Shown piece by piece: positions 43,670 to 51,955 of a stretch of DNA of 64,000 nucleotides. Made by a program: the position numbers and the translations under genes. Positions within the stretch are counted from its first letter, which is position 1. Each line of letters begins with the position of its first letter. This DNA comes from a candidate division KSB1 bacterium (lineage in GTDB: Bacteria > Zhuqueibacterota > Zhuqueibacteria > Thermofontimicrobiales > Thermofontimicrobiaceae), in the NCBI GenBank assembly GCA_034506395.1, contig JAPDPQ010000015.1, positions 1 to 64,000 on the forward strand, given 5' to 3'. The notes beneath the pieces are model-generated. The model saw nothing but the letters and a program-made list of their open reading frames with translations, did no database searches and was not told where the DNA came from.

Positions 43670-44176
43670 CTATTTTTTCAAAGCACTAAAAACAATCGCT
43701 CCTCCGATCAGGATTAGTGCTATTGGCCAATAGTCAGAAATGAGCTCCCTCAAGTCAAAAAAGACTATATCCAGTCTTCGAAGGAAAATGACGGTGCCAA
43801 TAAACACCAAAATTCCCCCAGGGATCACAAGTCCCCAATCCTTTGGATATAGTATAAAAACTGATAAGAAGCTCAATCCTAGGATGATCAAAATAATTGG
43901 CCAGACTTCTCGAGCATATTCATAGGGTACAATATCATAATTTCTCACCAAGAAGTAGCAGCCGAGCAGAAGAAGCAGTGTTCCAAGGAAGATACCTCCC
44001 CTTTCTCGTTTCATTAAAACCGTTTTATAGATCAGCAAAGCGAGAATAATTAGTAGAAGTGGATAGATCTCATCCCAGCCAATAGTATATGGTGTCAATT
44101 TGTTGACTAACAAAATCGCACCAATAATAATCAGAATCACTCCAGGTAATATTGAAGGTCTTTTCTTATTCATCAT
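43670..44176 (-). CDS. Polytopic membrane protein with LiaF-like transmembrane repeats (DUF5668-type)
   Basis: This 168-residue protein is nearly all membrane. It has about six hydrophobic segments arranged as repeated helical hairpins of the LiaF transmembrane type: PGVILIIIGAILLVNKL, IYPLLLIILALLIYK, GIFLGTLLLLLGCYFLV, VWPIILIILGLSFLSVFIL, LVIPGGILVFIGTVIFLRRL and YWPIALILIGGAIVFSAL. Such proteins often accompany PspC proteins in envelope-stress responses. It lies 25 bases after the PspC gene on the same strand, so the two are probably one operon. No soluble C-terminal LiaF domain is present. AAGGA stands about 6 bases before the start. Confidence 0.8.
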   Translation of the reverse strand: MMNKKRPSILPGVILIIIGAILLVNKLTPYTIGWDEIYPLLLIILALLIYKTVLMKRERGGIFLGTLLLLLGCYFLVRNYDIVPYEYAREVWPIILIILGLSFLSVFILYPKDWGLVIPGGILVFIGTVIFLRRLDIVFFDLRELISDYWPIALILIGGAIVFSALKK

Positions 44177-44201
44177 GTCTATCCTTCATTAGTGTTATCC
44201 A

Positions 44202-44999
44202 TTATTCGGATTGATCGCTCTGAGCCTGTTTATTAGATGATCTTCTTGTCCTTCTGGGGTGTTGTTGTTCACTGTTCTCTTTTGGAACTGAGATCGGTAC
44301 ATTTATTGAAGTTGCGGATGGCGACGTGATTGGTGCTTCTGGTACAATAATCATCCAGGCGATATAGACGATAATTCCCAGCAGAATTCCAGTGGACAAC
44401 GAGACCACAATCCATAAAATTCGCATTAGAGCTGGATCAATATTCAGATATTTCGCTAACCCGCCGCAGACGCCGGCAATGATTTTTTCATCGCGGGAGC
44501 GAAATAATTTTGTCGCTGAAATGGAAGGTTCAGTCCTACTTTTATCTATTTCGATATTGTCGGTTCGCTTAAGGACATAAAATAAATAGAATACTCCAAA
44601 CAATATTAAAATAATGGGCCAGAATCGATCCCAATGAAAGAACCACGGCCTGAAAAAATGAAAATGAAATGGACGGAAATAATACCAGTCCCAACGATTT
44701 GATAAGAATAACAGTCCCAATAAAATAAATCCGATCCCGAGATATAAGGCAGCGCTTTGAGGTTTTCGATCTGCAAAATTCTGATTCGGATTATCTCTAA
44801 TTACCACCAAAGCGATCAGATATAGCAAAATTCCCAACCAAAATCCGCTGAAAAATATGATGATGAGCCATAAGATTCGGACCAGAGTTGCATCAACCTC
44901 AAAATACTCGGCGATCCCCCCACAAACTCCAGCGACCAATCGATCGATCTTTGATCGATACAGCCGCTTTGGCTCACTTGCTTTCTTATTCTGTTCCAT
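44202..44999 (-). CDS. PspC-domain protein with two PspC domains
   Basis: This protein of about 265 residues carries two PspC domains. The first (LVAGVCGGIAEYFEVDATLVRILW, split here as LVAGVCGGIAEYF and VDATLVRILW) lies near residues 12-70. The second (IIAGVCGGLAKYL, then DPALMRILW) lies near residues 165-225. Two hydrophobic segments separate them (ALYLGIGFILLGLLFLSN and FWPIILILFGVFYLFYVL). PspC proteins sit in the inner membrane and take part in phage-shock or envelope-stress responses. The C-terminus is charged and Ser/Gln-rich. I chose the ATG at 44999, with AAAGGA 6 bases upstream, over one 19 codons earlier that has no binding site. Confidence 0.87.
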   Translation of the reverse strand: MEQNKKASEPKRLYRSKIDRLVAGVCGGIAEYFEVDATLVRILWLIIIFFSGFWLGILLYLIALVVIRDNPNQNFADRKPQSAALYLGIGFILLGLLFLSNRWDWYYFRPFHFHFFRPWFFHWDRFWPIILILFGVFYLFYVLKRTDNIEIDKSRTEPSISATKLFRSRDEKIIAGVCGGLAKYLNIDPALMRILWIVVSLSTGILLGIIVYIAWMIIVPEAPITSPSATSINVPISVPKENSEQQHPRRTRRSSNKQAQSDQSE

Positions 45000-45278
45000 T
45001 ATCTGTCCTTTCTGTAAAAAATAACTAAATAGAACTATATGAATAGCTACAAACAACCATTAGAATCGATGATTTAAATGCTCATTTTTGCATATGAACT
45101 CATTGGCTTGATCATCCAGACTTTGAAACAACTAAAAAGTCCACCTTTTTAACAAGGCGAAACAGCTGAACAAAGTTCCCAGTCACATTCTAATTGAAAT
45201 CCAGATCAAAACTAATGCTTTTGATTGCTGGGACTATGTACGCGTGATCATTCTAAAAAGTTTATGATTTTTTACCAA

Positions 45279-46031
45279 TCACTCATTTTTTCTCTGTTCG
45301 GCTTCGCCAGTCATTGGCACAAAACGGACTGGGAGCAGTGCTTGCTGCTGAATGCTTCCATCCGATTTTTTGGTGACGAGAACCAGCTCTTGATAGAGCT
45401 CACCGACGGGAATAACCATCCGACCACCTGGTTTTAATTGATCGATCAAGGGCTGAGGGATGTGCTCGGGCGCAGCGGTGACGATGATGGCATCGAATGG
45501 TGCCTGATCAGGTAAGCCGCTATAGCCATCCCCAATCACAACATGAACATTTTGATAGCCAAGCTTTTTCAGCAGCTCAGCCGCTCGATGTCCCAAAGAG
45601 GCAATAATTTCGATGGAATAAACCTGACCAACAATTTCAGCAAGGACCGCTGCCTGATACCCCGAACCGGTCCCAATTTCAAGGACTTTTTCGTTTCCTT
45701 TGAGCTGCAATGCTTCGGTCATAAACGCCACAATGTACGGTTGTGATATGGTCTGTCCTTCTCCAATGGGAAGTGGATAGTCCTGATAGGCCTGGCTTCT
45801 CAGATATTCAGGCACGAACAAATGGCGCGGAACTTTCAGCATTGCTTTTAATACCAGAGTGTCTTTGATGCCTCGATACTGAATTTGTTCTTTGACCATC
45901 TGGTAACGCTTGGTACTGAAAAAGTCCTGCTCAGTTTGGACCTGCTGCTGAGGCAAGGGGTTATCGCTGGATGGCCGACATAAACTGAGGAAGACACCAA
46001 AAATGAAAAAAATGTGGATTCTCTTCATCAT
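45279..46031 (-). CDS. pcm: Protein-L-isoaspartate O-methyltransferase with a signal peptide
   Basis: This protein of about 250 residues methylates isoaspartate in damaged proteins using S-adenosylmethionine, starting their repair. Family motifs are [23 protein letters not shown], read as [10 protein letters not shown] and YQDYPLPIG (about 55-75), [13 protein letters not shown] (about 77-90), the SAM site [16 protein letters not shown] (about 99-114) and [15 protein letters not shown] (about 165-180). Unlike the common cytoplasmic form it begins with a hydrophobic signal-like segment ([18 protein letters not shown]), suggesting a periplasmic or lipid-anchored protein; Leu before Cys makes the lipobox weak. 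GGAGG lies 4 and 7 bases before the two adjacent ATGs at 46031 and 46028. It follows the deacetylase gene. Confidence 0.9.
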   Translation of the reverse strand: MMKRIHIFFIFGVFLSLCRPSSDNPLPQQQVQTEQDFFSTKRYQMVKEQIQYRGIKDTLVLKAMLKVPRHLFVPEYLRSQAYQDYPLPIGEGQTISQPYIVAFMTEALQLKGNEKVLEIGTGSGYQAAVLAEIVGQVYSIEIIASLGHRAAELLKKLGYQNVHVVIGDGYSGLPDQAPFDAIIVTAAPEHIPQPLIDQLKPGGRMVIPVGELYQELVLVTKKSDGSIQQQALLPVRFVPMTGEAEQRKNE

Positions 46032-46151
46032 GAGGCCTCCTCTCATTGAATTCAATAGATCTACTCGAAAACGGAAGAGCAGTCTGACTAAATTTGTTAA
46101 TCCCAGCGGAGCTTGAGAATTCGGATGAAAGCAATTGCATGGTGCCACAAT

Positions 46152-47129
46152 TCAATCAATCGACACTTTTTGTCCCATTAAAACTTCGATGTGAGCTTTA
46201 ACGCTTCGGGCTAACGTATCGAGGTTATAGCCGCCTTCCAAAAGAGAAATGATACGCCCCTGACAAAATTGATCGGCCAAATCCATAATGATCTGAGTGA
46301 GTCTGCCGTAACCATCGTCAGTCAGGTGCATCCCAGCTAATGGGTCTTGATCATGCGCATCGAATCCGGCCGAAATGAGTATCGCATCAGGTTTGAACTT
46401 TTCTGCCGCGGGCACTAATTTTTCTTGAAAGGCTTGAATATAATCGCGATCTCCATGACAAGGAGCCAATGGGATGTTCAATGTAAAGCCCAATCCAGCA
46501 CCTTTTCCTGTTTCATGCTGAAGTCCACTGCCAGGGTAATGGGGCCATTGATGAATGCTGAAATAAAACACGGTCGGATCTTCGTAAAAGGCATCCTGAG
46601 TTCCATTGCCATGGTGAACATCCCAATCGACGATAAGAATTTTTGTTAGATGATATTGTTGCTGTAAATATTTCGCTAAAATAGCAATGTTATTAAATAA
46701 GCAGAAGCCCATTGCGCGATCACTGGTTGCATGATGCCCCGGCGGCCGAACGGCACAAAATGCATTATCAATTTCATGGTTCATCATCGCATCGGCCGCA
46801 GCCATACCGCCACCGACTGCCAGCCGAGCGATCTCAAAAGAATCGGGACAGATTCCGGTATCGGCATCGAGATAGCGATAGCCATTTCGGCAAGCCTCTT
46901 CAACGGAGCGGATATAATCGCGCTCATGGATTTGAGCGATCCATTCGACGTCGGCTTGGTAAGGTGCAATTCGCCTGAGCCGTTGAATCAACCCCGTTCG
47001 TTTCAGATGGTTCATGATGCTTTGCAATCGTTCGGCACGCTCAGGATGTGTCTCTCCTGCATTATGTTTCAAATAATCCTGGTGAAATACCAAGCCCGTA
47101 GTTCGTGACACTGGTTCATTGGTTCTCAT
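46152..47129 (-). CDS. HDAC-like deacetylase (histone deacetylase / acetoin utilisation family)
   Basis: This 325-residue protein is a zinc-dependent amidohydrolase of the class II histone-deacetylase superfamily, which removes acetyl or related groups from lysine or polyamines. Visible motifs are HPERAERL near residue 28, CAVRPPGHHA near 123 (active His pair), GFCLFNNIAI near 140, DWDVHHGNGTQDAFY near 167 (zinc ligands Asp and His), HQWPHYPG near 190 and ISAGFDAHDQDPLAGM near 260 (third ligand). Length is normal. The start overlaps the end of the endonuclease V gene by 14 bases, so translation is probably coupled. The natural substrate in this organism is unknown. Confidence 0.92.
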   Translation of the reverse strand: MRTNEPVSRTTGLVFHQDYLKHNAGETHPERAERLQSIMNHLKRTGLIQRLRRIAPYQADVEWIAQIHERDYIRSVEEACRNGYRYLDADTGICPDSFEIARLAVGGGMAAADAMMNHEIDNAFCAVRPPGHHATSDRAMGFCLFNNIAILAKYLQQQYHLTKILIVDWDVHHGNGTQDAFYEDPTVFYFSIHQWPHYPGSGLQHETGKGAGLGFTLNIPLAPCHGDRDYIQAFQEKLVPAAEKFKPDAILISAGFDAHDQDPLAGMHLTDDGYGRLTQIIMDLADQFCQGRIISLLEGGYNLDTLARSVKAHIEVLMGQKVSID

Positions 47130-47805
47130 AATTGGCTCGCAATTGGTTTACAGCGATGTGACTTCGCCGGATCGGTTCTGGAATTCGATATTGAGTTATG
47201 GTTCGCAACACCCATTCGATTGCCTCGTCCAAAGTTATTTTATGCCCGGGAGATACAAACAACGGTTTGACATGATCGCGGGTGCGCAACACTGCACCAA
47301 TGATTCTGTCTTGATCCTTTAATTCGGTCCAACTCCCTTGAATTTCCATTGGCGTTTCATATTTGCCGAACAGCCGTGTTTTTGCGCAGCCAATGGTTGG
47401 CCGATCAAGGATGATCCCCAAATGTGTCGCCAGCCCCATTTGTCGGGGATGGGCGATGCCCTGACCATCAAACATTATCAGGTCTGGCAATGAAGTTAAC
47501 CGCTCCAGAGCTTTCAATAAAATCGGGGCTTCACGAAATGATAAATAACCCGGCACATAAGGGAACGACGTCACCCCTATCGCGTTGCATTGTTCGACGA
47601 TCCGCATAGCTGGATACTCAAAGACCGTTACCGCCGCAAAACATCGCTCCAATTTTCGCGAATAAGAGACATCTGCACCAGCCACCAATTGGATTGACGC
47701 CGGAAGGCGTTGCAATTTGATCTTATTGCGCAATTCGTTTTGGATTTCGCGCGCTCGTTCAGGTGTGACGTTCCACTCATGTAGCTGACGGATTTTCATT
47801 TTCAT
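47116..47805 (-). CDS. nfi: Endonuclease V
   Basis: This 229-residue repair nuclease cuts DNA or RNA near inosine left by adenine deamination. Motifs are VAGADVSYS (first metal Asp, about 42-50), PYVPGYLSFRE (about 90-100), PDLIMFDGQGIAHPRQMGLA (about 113-132, metal Asp and His), GCAKTRLFG (about 145) and a late VSPGHKITLDEA segment. Length and motif order match the family. It overlaps the Nudix gene upstream by 4 bases (ATGA) and the deacetylase downstream by 14 bases. Confidence 0.95.
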   Translation of the reverse strand: MKMKIRQLHEWNVTPERAREIQNELRNKIKLQRLPASIQLVAGADVSYSRKLERCFAAVTVFEYPAMRIVEQCNAIGVTSFPYVPGYLSFREAPILLKALERLTSLPDLIMFDGQGIAHPRQMGLATHLGIILDRPTIGCAKTRLFGKYETPMEIQGSWTELKDQDRIIGAVLRTRDHVKPLFVSPGHKITLDEAIEWVLRTITQYRIPEPIRRSHIAVNQLRANYENQ

Positions 47806-48368
47806 GAGTCATGAGGGTCCCTGGGATTTATCTCCCTGGACGGTTCTGATGCTCGCTGCACCAGCAGATTTAGCACTTGCTGATGCGATGCGAAAGCGAT
47901 ATCATTGGGCAGTTGGTTCAATGGAAAAAAAACCACCTCACTCGCATCATCCCCAGGGGCAAGATTCCCATTCATGATTTTTGCCTGAAAAACGATGAGC
48001 ACGACATGCACTCGAGGATCGTCGAAACCAGGAAACACGCCAAAAAGCTGATCCACTTGAATATCGAGATTGGTCTCTTCTTTAGTTTCCCGAATCGCTG
48101 TCTGTTCAGCAGTCTCATTGAATTCCATGAATCCTGCCGGTAGACACCACATATTTTTGCGCGGTTCATATTTCCGTTTCACTAGCAAAATGTTATTGTC
48201 ATTCATTAGAATCACAGCGACCGCTGGAACTGGATTGATATAAAAAATAAAGCTGCAATTTTCGCATATCAGCCGTTGTGTTTTTTCATGGCTGATGTAT
48301 TTGGTCGTAAGATGATGACCACACCTTGGGCAGAATTGATAATTATTGGGATTGGTTGAACTGGTCAA
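47802..48368 (-). CDS. Nudix hydrolase with zinc ribbon
   Basis: This 188-residue protein starts with a four-Cys zinc ribbon (FCPRCGHHL, then ICENCSF, residues about 12-40), followed by a Nudix domain whose box GFMEFNETAEQTAIRETKEETNL matches the Gx5Ex7REUxEExGU pattern near residues 77-99, read here as GFMEFNE and RETKEETN. Such enzymes cleave nucleoside diphosphates linked to another group, often NADH, ADP-ribose or oxidised nucleotides. The layout is like short NudC-like proteins, but the NADH-specific C-terminal motif is not seen. It overlaps its neighbours by 4 bases on both sides, so the operon is translationally coupled. Confidence 0.9.
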   Translation of the reverse strand: MTSSTNPNNYQFCPRCGHHLTTKYISHEKTQRLICENCSFIFYINPVPAVAVILMNDNNILLVKRKYEPRKNMWCLPAGFMEFNETAEQTAIRETKEETNLDIQVDQLFGVFPGFDDPRVHVVLIVFQAKIMNGNLAPGDDASEVVFFPLNQLPNDIAFASHQQVLNLLVQRASEPSREINPRDPHDS

Positions 48369-50191
48369 TTTTCACTGCTCTCCTTGATGAATTGTTCAAT
48401 CGCCGATACGACAGCCGCGACAACCCGCTCTTGAAAGGCAGAAGAAGCGATGAGGATTTCTTCCCAGGGATGGGTGATAAAACCAGGTTCAATTAAAACG
48501 GCCAGCATCTGTGCAGGTCGAACCATGGCCAAATTCTCATAAAATAGACCAAAGCTTCTTATACCTGTTCGTTTTGTCAGCGACTTTTGGATCAAATTGG
48601 CCAATCGATAGCTTTGGGGATGGTAATAATAGCAACTGATCCCATGGTTTCGGAATGGATTGACGCCATCTGGCAACGCATTGAAATGAAAACTTAATAG
48701 CAGATCAACATCATTCCAAATCGCGTACTGAATGCGCTCGGTAATTGAAGCGCCGAAATTTTCGCCGCGCGTCATTATCACAAATGCACCCTTCGTCTCT
48801 AAAGCGCGCTTCAGAGCTGCGCAATACCGATAGTTCATCTCTCGCTCTGTGAGCCCTGTGGGTCCAATGGCACCAGTATCAGGTCCGTGCCCGGGATCCA
48901 GGCAAATCGCCACCCCCTTGAGCGGCAGTTGTTCGGATCGCCCACGGCCCGGCCCAGTTCTGATATCAATGAACAGAGTTCCATTTTCATAAAAAAGCCG
49001 ATATCCCCATAGCAACTTTTGGGTCAATTTAATCTTCAACTGCCACACGCCTTTGGCAGGCTGTTCCCAGCTCAGTTCTGTAACCGATTTTTCGTCCAAT
49101 TCAAGTTGGATAAAATCTGTATTCGATGCAACACCATATAAAAAAACCGAGAGTCCCGAAGATTTTACATCCTGCTCTATCTTTATGGGCAATCGTTGAT
49201 CTAGGCCGATTTTGACACGGGTGCATCGATCAAGTAGTTCTGTCTGGATGGTTGATATCATCGCTGGAGCCGTTATTCCAGTAGATTGGATGATATTGAC
49301 ATTCTCGGCCTTGACCCATGCGGTTTCGGCATCGGAGAATTTTATTCTCGAATAACTGCCGCGCCGACCAGTCACCATAGCGGAAGTTCCCTTCAAGAAA
49401 AATAATTGATCGCCTGGGCTCATTGTACTCCGCTCCACCGTCACATCGCGGATGAACTCCACCTGCTGCGGAATTTCTGGTCGATAAATAAATAGTTTAC
49501 CATTCGCGCTGGCGCTGACAGCTTGACCATTTTTATCTTTTAATTCAAAGCGAATTTGCCTTGCAACCCCTGCGCCATTACTCGGGACCGTAAAACTCCC
49601 AACATAAATCCCTTTGACTTTGGCCATTTGAGGATGAATAATCTCTCCGAACAGTGGTTCGCCCCAGACGAAAGATTTTCGCGGAGGCAGTTCTTTCATT
49701 GGGACACCGGAGACCAAGCCCTCTACCGAGAAACTTGCCTGACATCCTGGTGTGCCTTTGAAAGCGAGCTTAAATTGTTCACCAGGTGGAAGCTCGCAAT
49801 CGACCTGCGGAAACACATAACTGGTGTCTATTATCAATTCATTCGCAGAGGAGGTAACCAGATAATGCGGAATGCAAACGCGTCGAACCGCTCGCGCAGT
49901 ATCGCTCCCCGAAATTGCCACACATTTAATTGTGAAATTGCCTGGCGTCACAGGAATGTATGCTAAAAAAGCACCATTGTGATAAAGTTCTGTTGGTATG
50001 CCGTTCACCCAAAATCGTGCTTCAGGTGACGAAACATTCCCGAACACAAAAGTGGATTCGGCCGCAATGACCTGACTACCCTCTTTTGGGTAAACAATTT
50101 CGATTTTGATCTCTGGTTTAACCTGACTGTTCAAGATCAATGCTAAAATCGGCACGAACAAAAATTCGATCCAAACGATCCTTATTCCCAT
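48365..50191 (-). CDS. N-acetylmuramoyl-L-alanine amidase with AMIN-like and SH3-like domains
   Basis: This 608-residue cell-wall enzyme cuts the bond between N-acetylmuramate and the stem peptide. A hydrophobic N-terminal segment (VWIEFLFVPILALILN) directs export. An Ig-like region follows (about 30-100), then an SH3b-like domain (about 255-300) and an AMIN-like region (about 330-410). The Amidase_3 domain (about 420-605) shows the zinc ligands in LDPGHGPDTGA (His near residue 433), the Glu in LTEREMNYR, the His in SFHFNALPDG and the catalytic Glu in LIEPGFITHPWEE. AMIN domains usually steer amidases to the division site. It is the first gene of a tight series and overlaps the Nudix gene by 4 bases. 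Confidence 0.93.
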   Translation of the reverse strand: MGIRIVWIEFLFVPILALILNSQVKPEIKIEIVYPKEGSQVIAAESTFVFGNVSSPEARFWVNGIPTELYHNGAFLAYIPVTPGNFTIKCVAISGSDTARAVRRVCIPHYLVTSSANELIIDTSYVFPQVDCELPPGEQFKLAFKGTPGCQASFSVEGLVSGVPMKELPPRKSFVWGEPLFGEIIHPQMAKVKGIYVGSFTVPSNGAGVARQIRFELKDKNGQAVSASANGKLFIYRPEIPQQVEFIRDVTVERSTMSPGDQLFFLKGTSAMVTGRRGSYSRIKFSDAETAWVKAENVNIIQSTGITAPAMISTIQTELLDRCTRVKIGLDQRLPIKIEQDVKSSGLSVFLYGVASNTDFIQLELDEKSVTELSWEQPAKGVWQLKIKLTQKLLWGYRLFYENGTLFIDIRTGPGRGRSEQLPLKGVAICLDPGHGPDTGAIGPTGLTEREMNYRYCAALKRALETKGAFVIMTRGENFGASITERIQYAIWNDVDLLLSFHFNALPDGVNPFRNHGISCYYYHPQSYRLANLIQKSLTKRTGIRSFGLFYENLAMVRPAQMLAVLIEPGFITHPWEEILIASSAFQERVVAAVVSAIEQFIKESSEN

Positions 50192-50396
50192 TTTCGATAC
50201 GAATATTGGTAGTTTTTAATAGTATGAGATACCATTCTTTCGGATGTCTGCAATCGCTGGGCAATATTTCAAATATTTGAACCATTCTTCTGCGAATTGA
50301 GATACGCTACACATTCAATGCCCGATTCAGAAGCTGCTCAGGCATCTACAAAAACCGCGAATCCAAAGTTCTGATCAAATCGGATCTGAAAATAGG

Positions 50397-50723
50397 TTAT
50401 CTGCTCCGCACAATGGCAGCGATATGTTCCTCAATCACTTCTTTCGGACATTTCATAATAAAGTGTCGCAAGGCAAACATCAAAATAATTAGATCGTCGA
50501 CATATCCCAGAAGCGGCAATAGCCAATCTGGAAGCAGATCTATGGGGGATACAATATAAAACAGAGCCACCAACAGAACAATTTTCGGGGACCATGGGAC
50601 CCGGCTATCAAACATCAGCCGCCAATACAATCGGATGAGCTTTGGCAGATGAATTATGGCGCGAAAAAAATCTGTGGGGTTTTGTAGACCACGTTGAATG
50701 ATGCGGCGAAATTCAATTGCCAT
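50397..50723 (-). CDS. DUF1232 membrane protein
   Basis: This 108-residue protein belongs to the DUF1232 family. The signature is PWSPKIVLLVALFYIVSPID followed by LLPDWLLPLLGYVDDLIIL (residues about 43-82), forming one or two short membrane segments. The function of the family is not firmly known. It lies 40 bases after the Mth938-like gene on the same strand and is probably the last gene of the lapA-lapB series. No terminator was seen after it. Confidence 0.88.
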   Translation of the reverse strand: MAIEFRRIIQRGLQNPTDFFRAIIHLPKLIRLYWRLMFDSRVPWSPKIVLLVALFYIVSPIDLLPDWLLPLLGYVDDLIILMFALRHFIMKCPKEVIEEHIAAIVRSR

Positions 50724-50762
50724 AGTTCAATGCGACTTTTTCGAGGCATACACTTGATAAAA

Positions 50763-51104
50763 TCAGCACGTCAAATGAAAGGCTCCCATCACGGAACGGC
50801 TCTCCAAGAGCTTGTCAAAGGTCTGGCAAGCCTGAGGCGTTTTTTGAGCTATCAGTTCGATTTGGCGTGAGTTTAACCATTTTTCTGTTTCGGGCAGAAC
50901 CTTCATGAGCCCAAACTTGCCCGTGCCAACCACAACTATCTCCGGTTGAAATTGATCGACCGACCTCTGGATATCTGCAATGCACAGTTCATGTCCGCTG
51001 GCGCGCCACCAATCATGAATCACCTGATCTCGAAACACAATGACGTCGTGGTGGTATTGTGTTCCGTTGATGACAATTAAGCCGAACCGATATTGTTCAA
51101 TCAT
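50763..51104 (-). CDS. Mth938-like (DUF498) domain protein
   Basis: This 113-residue protein matches the Mth938/DUF498 family, small alpha/beta proteins of unknown biochemical role (the human relative NDUFAF3 helps complex I assembly). Motifs are the opening FGLIVINGTQYHHDVIV (residues 7-23), then PEIVVVGTGKFGLMKV (about 54-69) and the acidic segment LPETEKWLNSRQIELIAQKT. The start overlaps the stop of the SPOR/TPR gene by 4 bases, so translation is probably coupled. Nothing in the context points to respiration. Confidence 0.88.
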   Translation of the reverse strand: MIEQYRFGLIVINGTQYHHDVIVFRDQVIHDWWRASGHELCIADIQRSVDQFQPEIVVVGTGKFGLMKVLPETEKWLNSRQIELIAQKTPQACQTFDKLLESRSVMGAFHLTC

Positions 51105-51955
51105 CTTTTTACCACCTGAAATGGAATGCCATGCAAATTTTTGAAAACCTCACCAAAGCGAACGGCTTGGTCTTCGGTCTCGAACTCGCCAACCCGAACC
51201 AGGTAAAAAAGGCTATTATTGATGGTCTTGGTCTCGATTCGACAAGCATATCCCAATTGCGAAAAATGCTGTTGGAGCTTTTGAGCATTGGCACGTTCGG
51301 AAAAAGCGCCAATCTGAATAGAATACGGCTTTGTTTTGGAGGGCGGTGGGACCGAAGGTGGACTGAGCGCACCGTCCTCGGAGTTGGTCGCCTTAGAACT
51401 TCTCTTTACCATTTGATCCAGATCAGCTAGCGCTGCCTTGGCTTGATTTTTAAATGGCGACTTGGGATACTTTTTCACCAGCTCCTTAAGTTCTTGCTCA
51501 GCGGTGCTAAAATAACCACTCGCAATGAGACAACGTGCCGCCAGATACTTTGCTTCAGGGATCAATAGCGAATTGGGGAATTGCTCGACAAGATTATCTA
51601 AATACTGGCGTGCCACAACGTACGAGCCAGTCGTAAAGTAATATTGCGCCAGCCGCAATAGTGCATGATCAGTAAATTGGGATTGCGGATATTGATCGAC
51701 CAAGCGCCGATAAAGTTCTGCAGCCCGATCGCCATCCTCTTCGATGTAAGCCTCTAAAAAAAGCGGGGCAGGGCTATTAGGGTATTTGTCTCGAACGCTG
51801 GCCAACCGGTTTCTTAATTCTTCCTTACTGTGATTTTGTAACCAAGCTATTATCTCGCGAGCATAATCTTGCGAATATGAGGAGCTCGAAAGCAAGCTCC
51901 ACACGAGCATCAACATCGCGCCAAGCGATCGAAACAGCGTTTGACTCTTTTCCAT
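51101..51955 (-). CDS. Exported TPR protein with C-terminal SPOR domain
   Basis: This protein has about 284 residues. A signal segment (MEKSQTLFRSLGAMLMLVWSLL) leads to TPR repeats (about 30-180) such as AELYRRLVDQYPQSQFTDHA and AEQELKELVKKYPKSPF. A polar linker (about 185-205) precedes a SPOR domain (PYSIQIGAFSERANAQKLQQH, read as PYSIQIGAFSERANA, to FQVVKR). SPOR domains bind denuded peptidoglycan and often mark division-site proteins. The start ATG at 51955 shares one base with the stop of the lapB gene (TAATG), so an in-frame ATG 17 codons earlier, inside lapB, is less likely. Confidence 0.88.
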   Translation of the reverse strand: MEKSQTLFRSLGAMLMLVWSLLSSSSYSQDYAREIIAWLQNHSKEELRNRLASVRDKYPNSPAPLFLEAYIEEDGDRAAELYRRLVDQYPQSQFTDHALLRLAQYYFTTGSYVVARQYLDNLVEQFPNSLLIPEAKYLAARCLIASGYFSTAEQELKELVKKYPKSPFKNQAKAALADLDQMVKRSSKATNSEDGALSPPSVPPPSKTKPYSIQIGAFSERANAQKLQQHFSQLGYACRIETKTINNSLFYLVRVGEFETEDQAVRFGEVFKNLHGIPFQVVKR

